A stretch of DNA of 63,269 nt from Fischerella sp. CENA71 (GTDB lineage Bacteria > Cyanobacteriota > Cyanobacteriia > Cyanobacteriales > Nostocaceae): assembly GCA_024239075.1 (NCBI GenBank), contig JANBVI010000045.1, forward strand, positions 1-63,269, written 5' to 3'. Made by a program: the position numbers and the translations under genes. The notes under the pieces were generated by a model. It made no database searches and was not told the DNA's origin. It saw only the letters and a list, made by a program, of their open reading frames with translations. Positions 37,572 to 46,718 of the stretch are shown one piece after another (the stretch's first letter is position 1; each line of letters begins with the position of its first letter).

Positions 37572-38038
37572 ACTAAAGTAGTCCTTTAAGATAAATCAAT
37601 AAAGGATTGCTGATTATGTAAGTAGGTGAATGAAAATAAACCTAACTAACTAATAATTACGAAAAGTAGATACGCCTAAAATCCTTACTAAATGACCAAT
37701 GACCATCCTAACTAGTTAACTTTATTTGTACCGATCTACTTAGTTTGCTTCAGCAATACATGAAATCAACGACTAAAGCTACGATAGTCTGGATTACATA
37801 AATATGCCTAGTCCTCGATCGGGTACAATTTTTAGTTTTATTACAAAAAATGGCGATAGTTTGAGAAAATTGTCAGGACAATTTATCCGAAACCATATAT
37901 GGGAATCCCATAGTTACATTTATTCATGCCTATCTACTTATAAAATTTTGGTCTTGATGCTATGTTAAAAACCAAGCTCTAGATGAGTTGTTGTCTCTAT
38001 CTGCCTGGGGAACTCAGCTAAATTAAAAGGAGACACCC
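37572..38038. other. Intergenic region, divergent promoters
   Basis: No gene seen. AT-rich divergent spacer between the devB unit and pntA, with an AAGGAGA ribosome binding site just before pntA. Confidence 0.4.
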
Positions 38039-39661
38039 ATGAAGATTGGTATCCCTAAAGAAATTTACAGAGGCGAATGTCGTGTAGCTGCTACACCCGA
38101 CACAGCCAAGCATCTAGTAAAACTTGGTTTTGATGTGCTAATTGAGTCTGGTGCGGGCAAAAGTGCAAACTTTACAGATGATGCCTATATAGAGTCCGAA
38201 TGCAAAATTGCTCCGGATGCTCCGACTCTATGGGCAGAGGCGGATATTGTACTCAAGGTTCGTCCACCCCAGATGCATCCAGAACTAGGTAAACATGAAG
38301 CTGAACTGCTGAACGAAGGGAATACACTCATCGGTTTCATCTGGCCAGCCCAAAACCCCGAACTGCTTGAGAAACTGGCAGCACACAAAGCAACAGTGTT
38401 GGCAATGGATGCGGTACCACGAATTACACGCGCCCAAAAGATGGATGCCCTCAGTTCAATGGCCAATCTCGCTGGCTACCGCGCTGTCATTGAGGCTGCT
38501 AATCACTTTGGACGCTTTTTTAACGGGCAGATTACGGCAGCAGGCAAGGTGCCACCCGCGAAGGTGCTAGTTATCGGTGCTGGTGTAGCAGGACTAGCGG
38601 CTATTAGCACTGCTAAGAGTCTGGGTGCAATTGTCCGTGCTTTTGATACACGCCTTGTAGTTAAGGAGCAGATACAGAGTTTAGGCGCAGAGTTTCTAGA
38701 ACTTAATTTTGCAGAGGATGGTACGGGTGAGGGTGGTTACGCCAAGGTGATGAGTGACGAATTTATCTCCGCTGAGATGGAACTGTTTGCTACTCAGGCT
38801 AAAGAGATTGATATTATTATCACAACAGCGCTCATACCAGGTAAAAAAGCACCTGTGTTGGTGACACAAGAAATGGTTGAGAGTATGAAAGCCGGCTCGG
38901 TGATCGTCGATCTAGCCGCAGAACAGGGTGGCAATTGTGCTGTCACTAAGCCTGGTGAAATCTACTGTTACAAAGGGGTGACAATCGTCGGTCTTACTGA
39001 TCTCCCCAGCCGCATGGCCCAGCAAGCAAGTCAACTTTATGGCATCAATCTTTACCATCTTCTCAAAGAAATGGGCGGAGGCGATCGCTTCAAAATTGAT
39101 CTAGAAGATGAAGTGATTCGCAGTGCTTTAGTAGTTCATGATGGAAAAATTACCTGGCCACCACCGAAAAAAGAGGACAAGACAGACAAGGAACAAATGC
39201 CAAATTCCTCAGTCAAACTCTCCCCTTCCCCTTCTCCCCGCGTCCCTGTGTCTTCTTCTCCCAACATCACCGCGTCTGTTTCTCCGCGCATTCTCGCATC
39301 GTCTTCTGTACCTACATCCAAAATCAACAAAGACCTATGGTTAATCCTGATTGGTTTAGCCCTGTTTGGTATCGGTATCAGTGCGCCGAGTGACTTTCTA
39401 TCTCACTTCAGTGTGTTTGTCTTAGCTTGCTTCATTGGCTGGCAAGTGATCTGGAATGTCAAGCCTGCTCTACACACACCGTTGATGAGCGTCACTAATG
39501 CGATTAGCGGCATCATTATTATTGGTGGTATGCTCCAAATCTCTGAGCTATCGAGTTCACCCAGCACAATCCTCGGTGCGATCGCGATTTTGATTGGAAC
39601 AATTAACATTTCCGGTGGTTTCCTAGTCACCCAGCGTATGCTCAGAATGTTCCAAAAGTAG
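38039..39661 (+). CDS. pntA: NAD(P) transhydrogenase subunit alpha, fused (PntAA+PntAB)
   Basis: A 540-residue protein. Residues 1-~375 are the NAD(H)-binding domain I (IPKEIYRGECRVAATP; Rossmann GAGVAGLAAI). Residues ~429-540 are the membrane part with four helices (ILIGLALFGIGISAPSD). Between them is a ~50-residue Ser/Pro/Val linker. Many cyanobacteria encode the two parts separately. Here the DNA of the linker (39216-39310) is C/T-rich and resembles the intergenic repeats at 22870 and 54747, so it looks like a translated spacer. With PntB it couples hydride transfer between NADH and NADP+ to proton movement, in the cytoplasmic or thylakoid membrane. Confidence 0.93.
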   Translation: MKIGIPKEIYRGECRVAATPDTAKHLVKLGFDVLIESGAGKSANFTDDAYIESECKIAPDAPTLWAEADIVLKVRPPQMHPELGKHEAELLNEGNTLIGFIWPAQNPELLEKLAAHKATVLAMDAVPRITRAQKMDALSSMANLAGYRAVIEAANHFGRFFNGQITAAGKVPPAKVLVIGAGVAGLAAISTAKSLGAIVRAFDTRLVVKEQIQSLGAEFLELNFAEDGTGEGGYAKVMSDEFISAEMELFATQAKEIDIIITTALIPGKKAPVLVTQEMVESMKAGSVIVDLAAEQGGNCAVTKPGEIYCYKGVTIVGLTDLPSRMAQQASQLYGINLYHLLKEMGGGDRFKIDLEDEVIRSALVVHDGKITWPPPKKEDKTDKEQMPNSSVKLSPSPSPRVPVSSSPNITASVSPRILASSSVPTSKINKDLWLILIGLALFGIGISAPSDFLSHFSVFVLACFIGWQVIWNVKPALHTPLMSVTNAISGIIIIGGMLQISELSSSPSTILGAIAILIGTINISGGFLVTQRMLRMFQK

Positions 39662-39741
39662 AATGCTAACTACGTCTTATTGAGATAAGGCCTCAAATTT
39701 ATGTATTTTTTGCAAACGTTAGCAAATAAGTATCGGAAACT

Positions 39742-41196
39742 ATGTCTAATAACCTACTGACAGCAGCGTATATTTTGGCTAGTGCCTTATTTATTCTGAG
39801 TCTTGGGGGATTATCTGATCAAGAAACTGCTCGCAAAGGCAACATTTATGGCATCATTGGGATGCTGATCGCCTTTATTGCTACCGCACTCTCACTCGAT
39901 TTGACAGCATATCCGACTTTGGCATCAGTCGTTATCCCAGGAGCTGTCATCGGTACAATCGTAGCTTCTCGTGTGGCTATGACCTCAATGCCTGAATTGG
40001 TAGCCATTTTACATAGCTTTGTTGGTGCAGCAGCAGTCCTAGTAGGAATTGCTAATTATTTGCAACAATCATTGCACATTTCTCCCATTGAGTCTATAAT
40101 CCACCAAATAGAAATTTTTGTAGGTGTATTTATCGGTGCTGTGACTTTCACAGGTTCCCTAATTGCCTTCGGTAAACTGCGGGGTATCATTGGTAGCAAA
40201 CCTCTACTTTTACCAGGACGTCACTTCATCAACTTAGGATTAATAGGGGCTTGTGTATGGTTGGGTGTGCAGTTCTTGGCAACAGAAAACGGGAGTGGGC
40301 TGCAACCTTTGTTAATTATGTCCGCGATCGCATCAGTCTTGGGCATTCATCTAGTCATGGCTATCGGTGGCGCTGATATGCCTGTGGTGATCTCAATGCT
40401 CAACAGCTATTCTGGCTGGGCTGCCGCCGCTGCTGGCTTTATGTTATCAAACGATCTGTTAATTGTTACAGGTGCGTTGGTGGGTAGTAGTGGTGCAATC
40501 CTCAGCTATATCATGTGTAAGGCAATGAACCGTTCATTCATCAGCGTTATCCTGGGGGGCTTTGGCGCAGAAACAGGTGCCGCTACCATCAAAGGAGATG
40601 AACAACATACAGGTGAAGTCAATGCAACGACAGTTGAAGATACTGTCGAACTTCTGCACAACGCTAAGAGTGTGATTATTGTACCTGGCTATGGCATGGC
40701 AGTTGCTCAGGCTCAACATGCTGTGTCACAAATTACTAAGCTGTTACGCGATCGCGGCGTCAATATTCGCTTTGGCATCCATCCGGTAGCTGGCCGAATG
40801 CCCGGACACATGAATGTTCTTTTGGCTGAAGCGAATGTACCCTACGACATTGTACTAGAAATGGATGAGATTAACTCTGACTTTTCCAAAACTGATGTTG
40901 TCTTGGTAATTGGTGCTAACGATACTGTTAACCCTAGTGCCTTAGAAAATCCGAATAGCCCAATTGCTGGGATGCCAGTATTAGAAGTCTGGCAGGCTGG
41001 TACAGTTGTGGTCATGAAGCGTAGTATGGCTAGTGGCTACGCTGGAGTTGAAAACCCTCTATTCTATAAAAACAACACCCGTATGTTATTTGGTGACGCT
41101 AAGAAAAATGTTGATGCGATCGCTAGCAAACTGACACAACTGAGTGAGGAAAGTGTAGACCTACACTTGTCAACAAAAGTAGTATTGTCAACTTAG
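39742..41196 (+). CDS. pntB: NAD(P) transhydrogenase subunit beta
   Basis: A 484-residue partner of PntA. It has about nine hydrophobic helices in the first ~270 residues ([14 protein letters not shown]), followed by the soluble NADP(H)-binding domain III ([52 protein letters not shown]). All expected motifs are present and length is usual. It lies 80 bases after pntA, forming the standard two-gene unit. Provides NADPH, or dissipates it, according to the proton gradient. Confidence 0.95.
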   Translation: MSNNLLTAAYILASALFILSLGGLSDQETARKGNIYGIIGMLIAFIATALSLDLTAYPTLASVVIPGAVIGTIVASRVAMTSMPELVAILHSFVGAAAVLVGIANYLQQSLHISPIESIIHQIEIFVGVFIGAVTFTGSLIAFGKLRGIIGSKPLLLPGRHFINLGLIGACVWLGVQFLATENGSGLQPLLIMSAIASVLGIHLVMAIGGADMPVVISMLNSYSGWAAAAAGFMLSNDLLIVTGALVGSSGAILSYIMCKAMNRSFISVILGGFGAETGAATIKGDEQHTGEVNATTVEDTVELLHNAKSVIIVPGYGMAVAQAQHAVSQITKLLRDRGVNIRFGIHPVAGRMPGHMNVLLAEANVPYDIVLEMDEINSDFSKTDVVLVIGANDTVNPSALENPNSPIAGMPVLEVWQAGTVVVMKRSMASGYAGVENPLFYKNNTRMLFGDAKKNVDAIASKLTQLSEESVDLHLSTKVVLST

Positions 41197-41270
41197 TTAA
41201 CAAAATTGACTCAAAACTAAATTACTTGCAGTATATAAAAATGATTACTAGCATTAGCGTAAACTGAAGA

Positions 41271-41441
41271 ATGAGCAAAAAATGGGCAGTCAAGCGACTC
41301 ACTATAAACTTGACATCGAGTGAAATCGAAAAACTGGAAAAATATAGCCAAGAAACCGGAAGGCCACTAACAGACATCATCAGAGAACTAATTCGACGCT
41401 TACCTGAAATTCCAGAAACTAAATTACCACCAACTGCATAA
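41271..41441 (+). CDS. Ribbon-helix-helix (CopG-like) protein (56 aa)
   Basis: A 56-residue ORF starting MSKKWAVKRLTINLTSSE. It has a basic N-terminal beta strand (VKRLTINL), then a helix (SSEIEKLEKYSQETG), a turn, and a second helix (PLTDIIRELIRRL), the classic Arc/MetJ/CopG fold. Such proteins bind DNA as dimers. It lies between pntB and pfkA with no partner toxin visible, and is followed by a good terminator at 41496-41537. Possibly a transcription factor or an orphan antitoxin. Confidence 0.65.
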   Translation: MSKKWAVKRLTINLTSSEIEKLEKYSQETGRPLTDIIRELIRRLPEIPETKLPPTA

Positions 41442-41495
41442 TCCACTGTTAGTGGTACCCACATAATCTTAGACAACATTGGTTAGTATTTAAAC

Positions 41496-41537
41496 TGCTG
41501 ATAACTGCACTGCATGAACAGTTGTCAGCATTTTTTT
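41496..41537 (+). terminator. Rho-independent terminator after the RHH gene
   Basis: 12-bp stem TGCTGATAACTG / CAGTTGTCAGCA with one G-U pair and an 11-base loop, followed directly by seven T. Confidence 0.75.
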
Positions 41538-41716
41538 AGGCAATAGCCGTCATTAATACTATGTAGATAGAGCTATTAGTTGGTAGTGTTGCATCAACTC
41601 TGCAACTTGCCGCTCATCAATTTATGATAAGATCACTCTGAATTTTTGCTACTGAATGCCTCTAATCGTTTAATCTACTACATAAATATATTTCGCATTG
41701 GAAATTTTTAAAACAT

Positions 41717-42796
41717 ATGGAAAAAATTAAGCGCATTGGCATTCTTACTAGTGGAGGGGATTGCTCTGGTTTGAATGCAGTGATCAGAGCTGTTGTCCAT
41801 TGTGCTTCAGGAAAAGGTTGGGAAGTACTGGGAATTCGTCAAGCAACTTTGGGATTAATGGCACGTCCACCAGAATACACAAAATTGGAAATTGATCAAG
41901 TTGACCCATTGTTAACTTCTGGTGGAACAATGTTAGGAACTACCAATAAAGGCGATCCTTTTGCTTTTCCAATGCCTGATGGAAGTTTATGCGATCGCTC
42001 AGACGAAATTATTGCAGGCTATCATCAACTAGGTTTAGATGCTTTGATTGGAATTGGTGGTGATGGTAGTTTGGCAATTCTTCGCCGCTTGGCACAACAA
42101 GGCGGTATAAATTTAGTAGGTATTCCCAAAACGATTGATAATGATATTGGCATTACCGAACATGCCATTGGTTTTGATACAGCAGTTAATATTGCCACAG
42201 AAGCCCTTGATCGCTTACATTTCACCGCAGCTTCTCACAGTCGAGTTATGATTTTAGAAGTGATGGGCCGTGATGCAGGACACATTGCAATTGCTGCGGG
42301 AATTGCTGGGGGAGCAGATGTGATTTTAATTCCAGAAATTCTCTATACAATTGACGACATTTGTTACAAAATTAAACAGCGCCAAGAGAAAGGGAAAAAC
42401 TATTGTTTAATAATTGTTTCCGAGGCAGTTCGTACTCAAGAGGGTGAAACTCTCACAATGACAAATCGTTTAGGTCAATCTCGATATGGTGGTATTGGCC
42501 AGTACCTAGCCGATCAAATTAGCGATCGCATTGGTGCAGAAACCAGAGTTACAGTCTTAGGACACATCCAACGAGGCGGAACTGCTTCACCACTAGATCG
42601 ACTAGTAGCTGCTGCTTTTGGTGTCGCTGCGGTAAATCTCATTGCCGAAGATAAATATGATTACATGGTGACATGGCAAAACCGTCAAGTTATCAGTGTA
42701 CCAATTGCTGAGGCGATCGCTCAGTATAGGGCTGTCAACCCAGACGATACTTTAGTCAAAACTGCTCGTGGTTTGAGCATTTATTTGGGAGATTGA
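41717..42796 (+). CDS. pfkA: 6-phosphofructokinase
   Basis: A 359-residue glycolytic enzyme phosphorylating fructose 6-phosphate. Motifs: ILTSGGDCSGLNAVIRA, GTTNKGDPF, GGDGS and PKTIDNDIG, and later GHIQRGGTASPLDR. GGDGS (Gly where PPi enzymes have Asp) combined with Lys in PKTIDND is the mixed signature of many bacterial ATP-type enzymes outside the E. coli group; donor ATP is therefore likely but not certain. It stands alone after the RHH terminator and belongs to primary metabolism. Confidence 0.92.
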   Translation: MEKIKRIGILTSGGDCSGLNAVIRAVVHCASGKGWEVLGIRQATLGLMARPPEYTKLEIDQVDPLLTSGGTMLGTTNKGDPFAFPMPDGSLCDRSDEIIAGYHQLGLDALIGIGGDGSLAILRRLAQQGGINLVGIPKTIDNDIGITEHAIGFDTAVNIATEALDRLHFTAASHSRVMILEVMGRDAGHIAIAAGIAGGADVILIPEILYTIDDICYKIKQRQEKGKNYCLIIVSEAVRTQEGETLTMTNRLGQSRYGGIGQYLADQISDRIGAETRVTVLGHIQRGGTASPLDRLVAAAFGVAAVNLIAEDKYDYMVTWQNRQVISVPIAEAIAQYRAVNPDDTLVKTARGLSIYLGD

Positions 42797-42947
42797 CATT
42801 GTAATCCAGGCGATGATCCTCCATCAGGGGAAAGTTACCCATTCACCCATTCACACATTTAAAAGTATTAATTAAACCTCCTTCACAACAATTGAAAGAA
42901 GCACATCTTTTTGGAAATTATAAAACTCTTACTAAATAAGAGTTCTA

Positions 42948-43051
42948 ATACCATTTCAGGTTAATCACGATACACATAAATTTTGTAGAGACGCGATATA
43001 TCGCGTCTCTACAGGGTCTGTATTTGTATCAGATTTTTTGTGAAATGGTAT
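42948..43051. mobile_element. MITE-like element with nested palindrome
   Basis: 104 bp bounded by perfect 11-bp inverted repeats (ATACCATTTCA and complement). The centre, 42984-43013, is a perfect 30-bp palindrome (15-bp arm TGTAGAGACGCGATA). It carries no coding capacity. It marks the left flank of the alkaloid cluster; the rest of the 42797-43309 spacer has no gene seen. Confidence 0.7.
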
Positions 43052-43309
43052 AAAGTATGTATTTTATGAGCAAGCAAGGTACTTGTGTAACTATACAAAT
43101 TTTATGATGTTGAGATAGCCTTAACATGTAATGCGATATATTGTTCTCTATTTACTTTCAACTTTACCTCTTGAATAAAGTTGACATCTATATTCTTGAA
43201 ATATAACTTCTCTAACGAACTCTGAGGACAAAATATTTTGGTCAAGCAAAATTGAGCATGATTTTAAAAACTGACACTATGTAAAACAGAGAGGAGCTAA
43301 GTATTAAAT

Positions 43310-44074
43310 ATGTCTGTATTCCCAATATTGATACCCCATACTTCGCTTTTCTCTGCATTCTATGATTATTTTCTAACAATAATATCGTTAGAAAATTCAT
43401 GCAAGGAATTTCAAAAAAGTTTTTTGGAATCGATCCCGTTGCATTCTCGCCTTTTAGGCGTGGGTTGTGTTAGCATTCAGTGTGCTATTAATTTTGTACA
43501 AAATCGACCAGATATCCATGTTACTGCTTTGGATTCATCACCAGAAAAAGTCAAGCAAGCCCAAATAATAATTCGTGAATTAGGGTTGCACAAACAAGTT
43601 AAATTTATCGAAAGAATGACATTAGAGTTACCTGTTGATGAGGAAATTTTTGATTATGTCTACATTATAGACTCTGTAAAATATTGGAATGATAAGGAAA
43701 AAGGAATCACAGAATGTCTGCGCGTGCTAAAGCCAGGAGGCAAAATTTTTGTCATAGAGATTGATCAAAACTTCTACTATCAGGATGCTTTTAACTGGAT
43801 AAATCAAAATCATGTGCTGCTTCCGATAAAGCCTATTCTCGAAATTTACTATCAAGCATACATAGAGAATCGGTCTATTACTTTAGATGATGCTCAAGAA
43901 TTATGGAGTAGTTTGCCTTTGATTAATAAAGATGCTCCCCGCAGAATTTTAGGAACTCCAATTTTAGTTATGAGTGGGACAAAGCAACATTATAATTATC
44001 AAGCAAGTGAAGTACAACTAATGATAGATGATAATATCTCAGACAGCTTTTGGTGCGGCAAGTTACTCGATTGA
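43310..44074 (+). CDS. SAM-dependent methyltransferase, class I-like
   Basis: A 254-residue protein with a Rossmann methyltransferase layout. The motif I region is RLLGVGCVSIQCAI, where the usual D/E-x-G-x-G-x-G is imperfect. Motif II is VTALDSSPEKVKQAQ, the motif IV region FDYVYIIDSVKYW, and the motif VI region LRVLKPGGKIFVIE. The welwitindolinone cluster has an N-methyltransferase (WelM), and this gene stands at the edge of a related cluster, so an alkaloid methyltransferase is plausible. It could equally be an unrelated neighbour. Its Ile/Asn/Tyr-rich, AT-rich coding matches the next gene, not the housekeeping genes to the left. Confidence 0.7.
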   Translation: MSVFPILIPHTSLFSAFYDYFLTIISLENSCKEFQKSFLESIPLHSRLLGVGCVSIQCAINFVQNRPDIHVTALDSSPEKVKQAQIIIRELGLHKQVKFIERMTLELPVDEEIFDYVYIIDSVKYWNDKEKGITECLRVLKPGGKIFVIEIDQNFYYQDAFNWINQNHVLLPIKPILEIYYQAYIENRSITLDDAQELWSSLPLINKDAPRRILGTPILVMSGTKQHYNYQASEVQLMIDDNISDSFWCGKLLD

Positions 44075-44212
44075 TTAAATACAAATCAGGCAATAAAAAA
44101 TAAGTAATTGCCGCATATATAATTTTTTGAAAATTTAACAACAGTTAAAGAACTTATACCAATTTTGGATTTTGGACTAAGAATCTTTACGATTAGACAG
44201 TTTCATAAATTT

Positions 44213-44318
44213 TAAACAATACTACGACCACAATTTAGTACTACACCAATTTAAAAACAATTGTAGCACATCAATCATCTGTAGGACGTTCCTACTAAAA
44301 GACCTGTAGTATTGTTTA
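44213..44318. mobile_element. MITE-like element between methyltransferase and kinase
   Basis: 106 bp with perfect 13-bp terminal inverted repeats (TAAACAATACTAC and complement) and an internal hairpin (GTAGGA..TCCTAC). No ORF. Confidence 0.55.
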
Positions 44319-44456
44319 TTCAAATTGATATGAGTCTGTTTAGGCGGACTTTTTTGCAGTACCAATATTCTCAAATATGCATCTTTATAAGTTAATAAAT
44401 CCTTGATTAGGTGAAAATATAACAAGTAAATTTTAAATGTTTATATAGAAGCATAT

Positions 44457-45035
44457 ATGGTGAAAATTATTGCTATTGTTGGTATGCCTGGTTCAGGTAA
44501 AAGTGTAGTCGCTAGTCACTTTAAAAACCAGGGTCTACCTATAATTTGGCTCGGTGAAATTATTATATCCGAGGTTGAAAAGAAAGGTTTAATGCTCACA
44601 CCACAAAATGAGCAGCTTGTTAGAGAAGAAATTAGAGCCAAACATGGAATGGATGTATGTGTGCAAATGGCTTTACCACTTATTCAAGAAAAACTGTTAA
44701 ATCATTCATTAGTTATTATTGATGGTCTTTATAGCTTTAGTGAATATAAAACTCTCAAAAATTTTTTTAGTCATGAATTGTTAGTGATAGCTATCTTTAC
44801 TCCCAAAGCTCTTAGATACAAACGACTATTTTTTAGAAAAATTAGACCTTTGACAGCAGAAGAAGCTGAGTTAAGAGACTTCATGGAAATTGAGAAAATT
44901 GAAAAGGGAGGGCCAATTGCTATGGCAGATTTAACTATAGTCAATGATGGAACACAAGACCAGTTACATCAAAAAATCGAAATAATTTTAACAGAAATAT
45001 TGCATAATTCTTCTTTGAATATCTGTAGTAATTAA
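44457..45035 (+). CDS. P-loop nucleotide/dephospho-CoA kinase-like protein
   Basis: A 192-residue kinase-fold protein. Walker A is GMPGSGKS at residues 9-16. A middle segment has IIDGLYSFSEYKTL (Walker B-like, IIDG) and a lid-type Arg-rich region (FRKIRPLTAEEAELRD). It ends DLTIVNDGT-, the usual closing strand of adenylate/dephospho-CoA kinase relatives, and most resembles the archaeal UPF0200 group. It lies 68 bases before dxr on the same strand. A phosphate-transfer step feeding the MEP pathway is conceivable, but the substrate is unknown and it could be unrelated. Domain call firm, function open. Confidence 0.75.
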   Translation: MVKIIAIVGMPGSGKSVVASHFKNQGLPIIWLGEIIISEVEKKGLMLTPQNEQLVREEIRAKHGMDVCVQMALPLIQEKLLNHSLVIIDGLYSFSEYKTLKNFFSHELLVIAIFTPKALRYKRLFFRKIRPLTAEEAELRDFMEIEKIEKGGPIAMADLTIVNDGTQDQLHQKIEIILTEILHNSSLNICSN

Positions 45036-45103
45036 TATATATAACAGATTTAACATTTTATTAAATCAGGGCAATCTAGATCATTTGTAGGAATTTTACT
45101 ATC

Positions 45104-46324
45104 GTGAAACCAATTTCAATCCTTGGCTCCACAGGTTCTATTGGTACTCAAACTTTGGATATTGTTACCCAATATCCTAATGAGTTTCAGGTTGTGGGAT
45201 TAGCAGCTCTTAAAAATGTAGAATTACTAGCTCAACAGATCCGCAAATTTCAACCTGCGATCGCAGCTATCGGTGATTCACAAAAATTACCAGAATTACA
45301 AGCTGCGATCGCTGATGTTAAACCCCAACCTATTTTGCTTGCGGGCGAATCAGGAGTTATCGAGGTTGCTCGGTTCAGCAATGCAAAAATTGTAGTTACA
45401 GGTGTTGTCGGTTGTGCAGGTTTATTACCTACAATTGCTGCAATCAAAGCAGGTAAAGATATTGCCTTAGCTAACAAAGAAACTCTCGTTGCTGGGGGAC
45501 CAGTTGTCTTACCTTTAATACATGAATATGGTGTGAAACTGTTACCTGCCGATTCCGAACATTCAGCAATTTTCCAGTGTTTGCAAGGAGTACCCGATCA
45601 AGGACTGCGACGAATTCTACTGACTGCTTCTGGAGGTGCTTTCCGTGATTGGCCAGTTGAGAAATTATCCAGTATTACTGTAGATGATGCTTTAAAGCAC
45701 CCTAACTGGTCAATGGGTCGTAAAATTACCATTGATTCCGCCACTTTGATGAATAAAGGGTTAGAAGTCATTGAGGCTCACTGGCTCTTTGGTATTGACT
45801 ATGACCATATTGATATTGTCATCCACCCTCAAAGCATTATTCATTCATTAATTGAGCTACAAGACACCTCTGTGTTAGCACAATTAGGCTGGCCTGATAT
45901 GCGCCTACCACTGCTGTATGCTTTATCTTGGCCAGAGCGAATTTCTACAGATTGGCAACAGTTAGATTTAGTAAAGCTTAAAGAGTTAACCTTTTACGCT
46001 CCAGATCATCAAAAGTATCCTTGTATGCAACTAGCTTACGCAGCAGGTAGAGCTGGGGGTTGTATGCCAGCAGTGCTGAATGCAGCCAATGAGCAAGCTG
46101 TAGCTTTATTCCTGGAAGAAAAAATTCAATTTCTTGATATTCCTCGTTTGATTGAACAAGTCTGCGATCGCTACGTTATCCATAACTGTTCTAGCCCAAC
46201 TCTTGAAGACATCATTACAGCAGATCAATGGGCTAGACAGGAACTCATGAATGCTAGTCAAGTTTTAGAGCATTCGACTATAACTAAAGTTTCATCCAAA
46301 CAAAAAACTTTAACACTTACCTAA
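45104..46324 (+). CDS. dxr: 1-deoxy-D-xylulose 5-phosphate reductoisomerase
   Basis: A 406-residue second enzyme of the MEP isoprenoid pathway, making MEP from DXP with NADPH. Motifs: [13 protein letters not shown] (NADPH), [26 protein letters not shown] and, in the metal/substrate site, [18 protein letters not shown]. Length usual; GTG start with AGGA upstream. Its position among indole-alkaloid genes together with dxs and ispG marks it as a dedicated copy (D-type gene of hapalindole clusters) that boosts prenyl diphosphate supply. A housekeeping copy is expected elsewhere in the genome. Confidence 0.93.
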   Translation: MKPISILGSTGSIGTQTLDIVTQYPNEFQVVGLAALKNVELLAQQIRKFQPAIAAIGDSQKLPELQAAIADVKPQPILLAGESGVIEVARFSNAKIVVTGVVGCAGLLPTIAAIKAGKDIALANKETLVAGGPVVLPLIHEYGVKLLPADSEHSAIFQCLQGVPDQGLRRILLTASGGAFRDWPVEKLSSITVDDALKHPNWSMGRKITIDSATLMNKGLEVIEAHWLFGIDYDHIDIVIHPQSIIHSLIELQDTSVLAQLGWPDMRLPLLYALSWPERISTDWQQLDLVKLKELTFYAPDHQKYPCMQLAYAAGRAGGCMPAVLNAANEQAVALFLEEKIQFLDIPRLIEQVCDRYVIHNCSSPTLEDIITADQWARQELMNASQVLEHSTITKVSSKQKTLTLT

Positions 46325-46718
46325 ATATCTTCTAATCGAGTACTCCACCCCACTAAATTTCAAAGGTTCGTAGTAAGGACTTTAGTCCTTTTTGAGTGCT
46401 GTCTTCGCTCAAAGAGGACTACATCTTTACAGTTACACAACATAATTTATACAAGTTTTATTAGAATTTTCTTCTTAAAATGTTGTTCAAAAAAGTACTT
46501 ATGTAACTATCAGATTTTGTAACAGCAAGTTAAATTGAGTAAAGAAATTACAGTAATTAGTTTTCGATAGAAATTACTCAAAATATGATTTTTTGCTTCA
46601 AGTAATGCAAAAAAAATATTTTTCAAATTCTGAATAAGATCATTGATTTAGGTAACATATTTGGTAATCAAAGTAATTAGTTCATAAAAACTCAAGAATC
46701 TATAATGTAAAATCCAAA
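46325..46718. other. Spacer with stem-loop repeat and possible isonitrile-synthase promoter
   Basis: No gene. Bases ~46363-46432 hold a dispersed repeat (GTAGTAAGGACTTTAGTCC and a related inverted part). A perfect TATAAT at 46701-46706 lies 12 bases before the first isonitrile synthase, but no convincing -35 box is seen at the right distance; if used, the transcript would be almost leaderless. Confidence 0.4.

Noticed and set aside
39136-39344. ORFs in other frames across the pntA linker
   Set aside because: They arise from the C/T-rich repeat on both strands; the pntA frame is continuous and flanked by firm domains.
44222-44425. 67-codon minus-strand ORF before the P-loop kinase
   Set aside because: It lies largely across the 44213-44318 inverted-repeat element and looks like chance.
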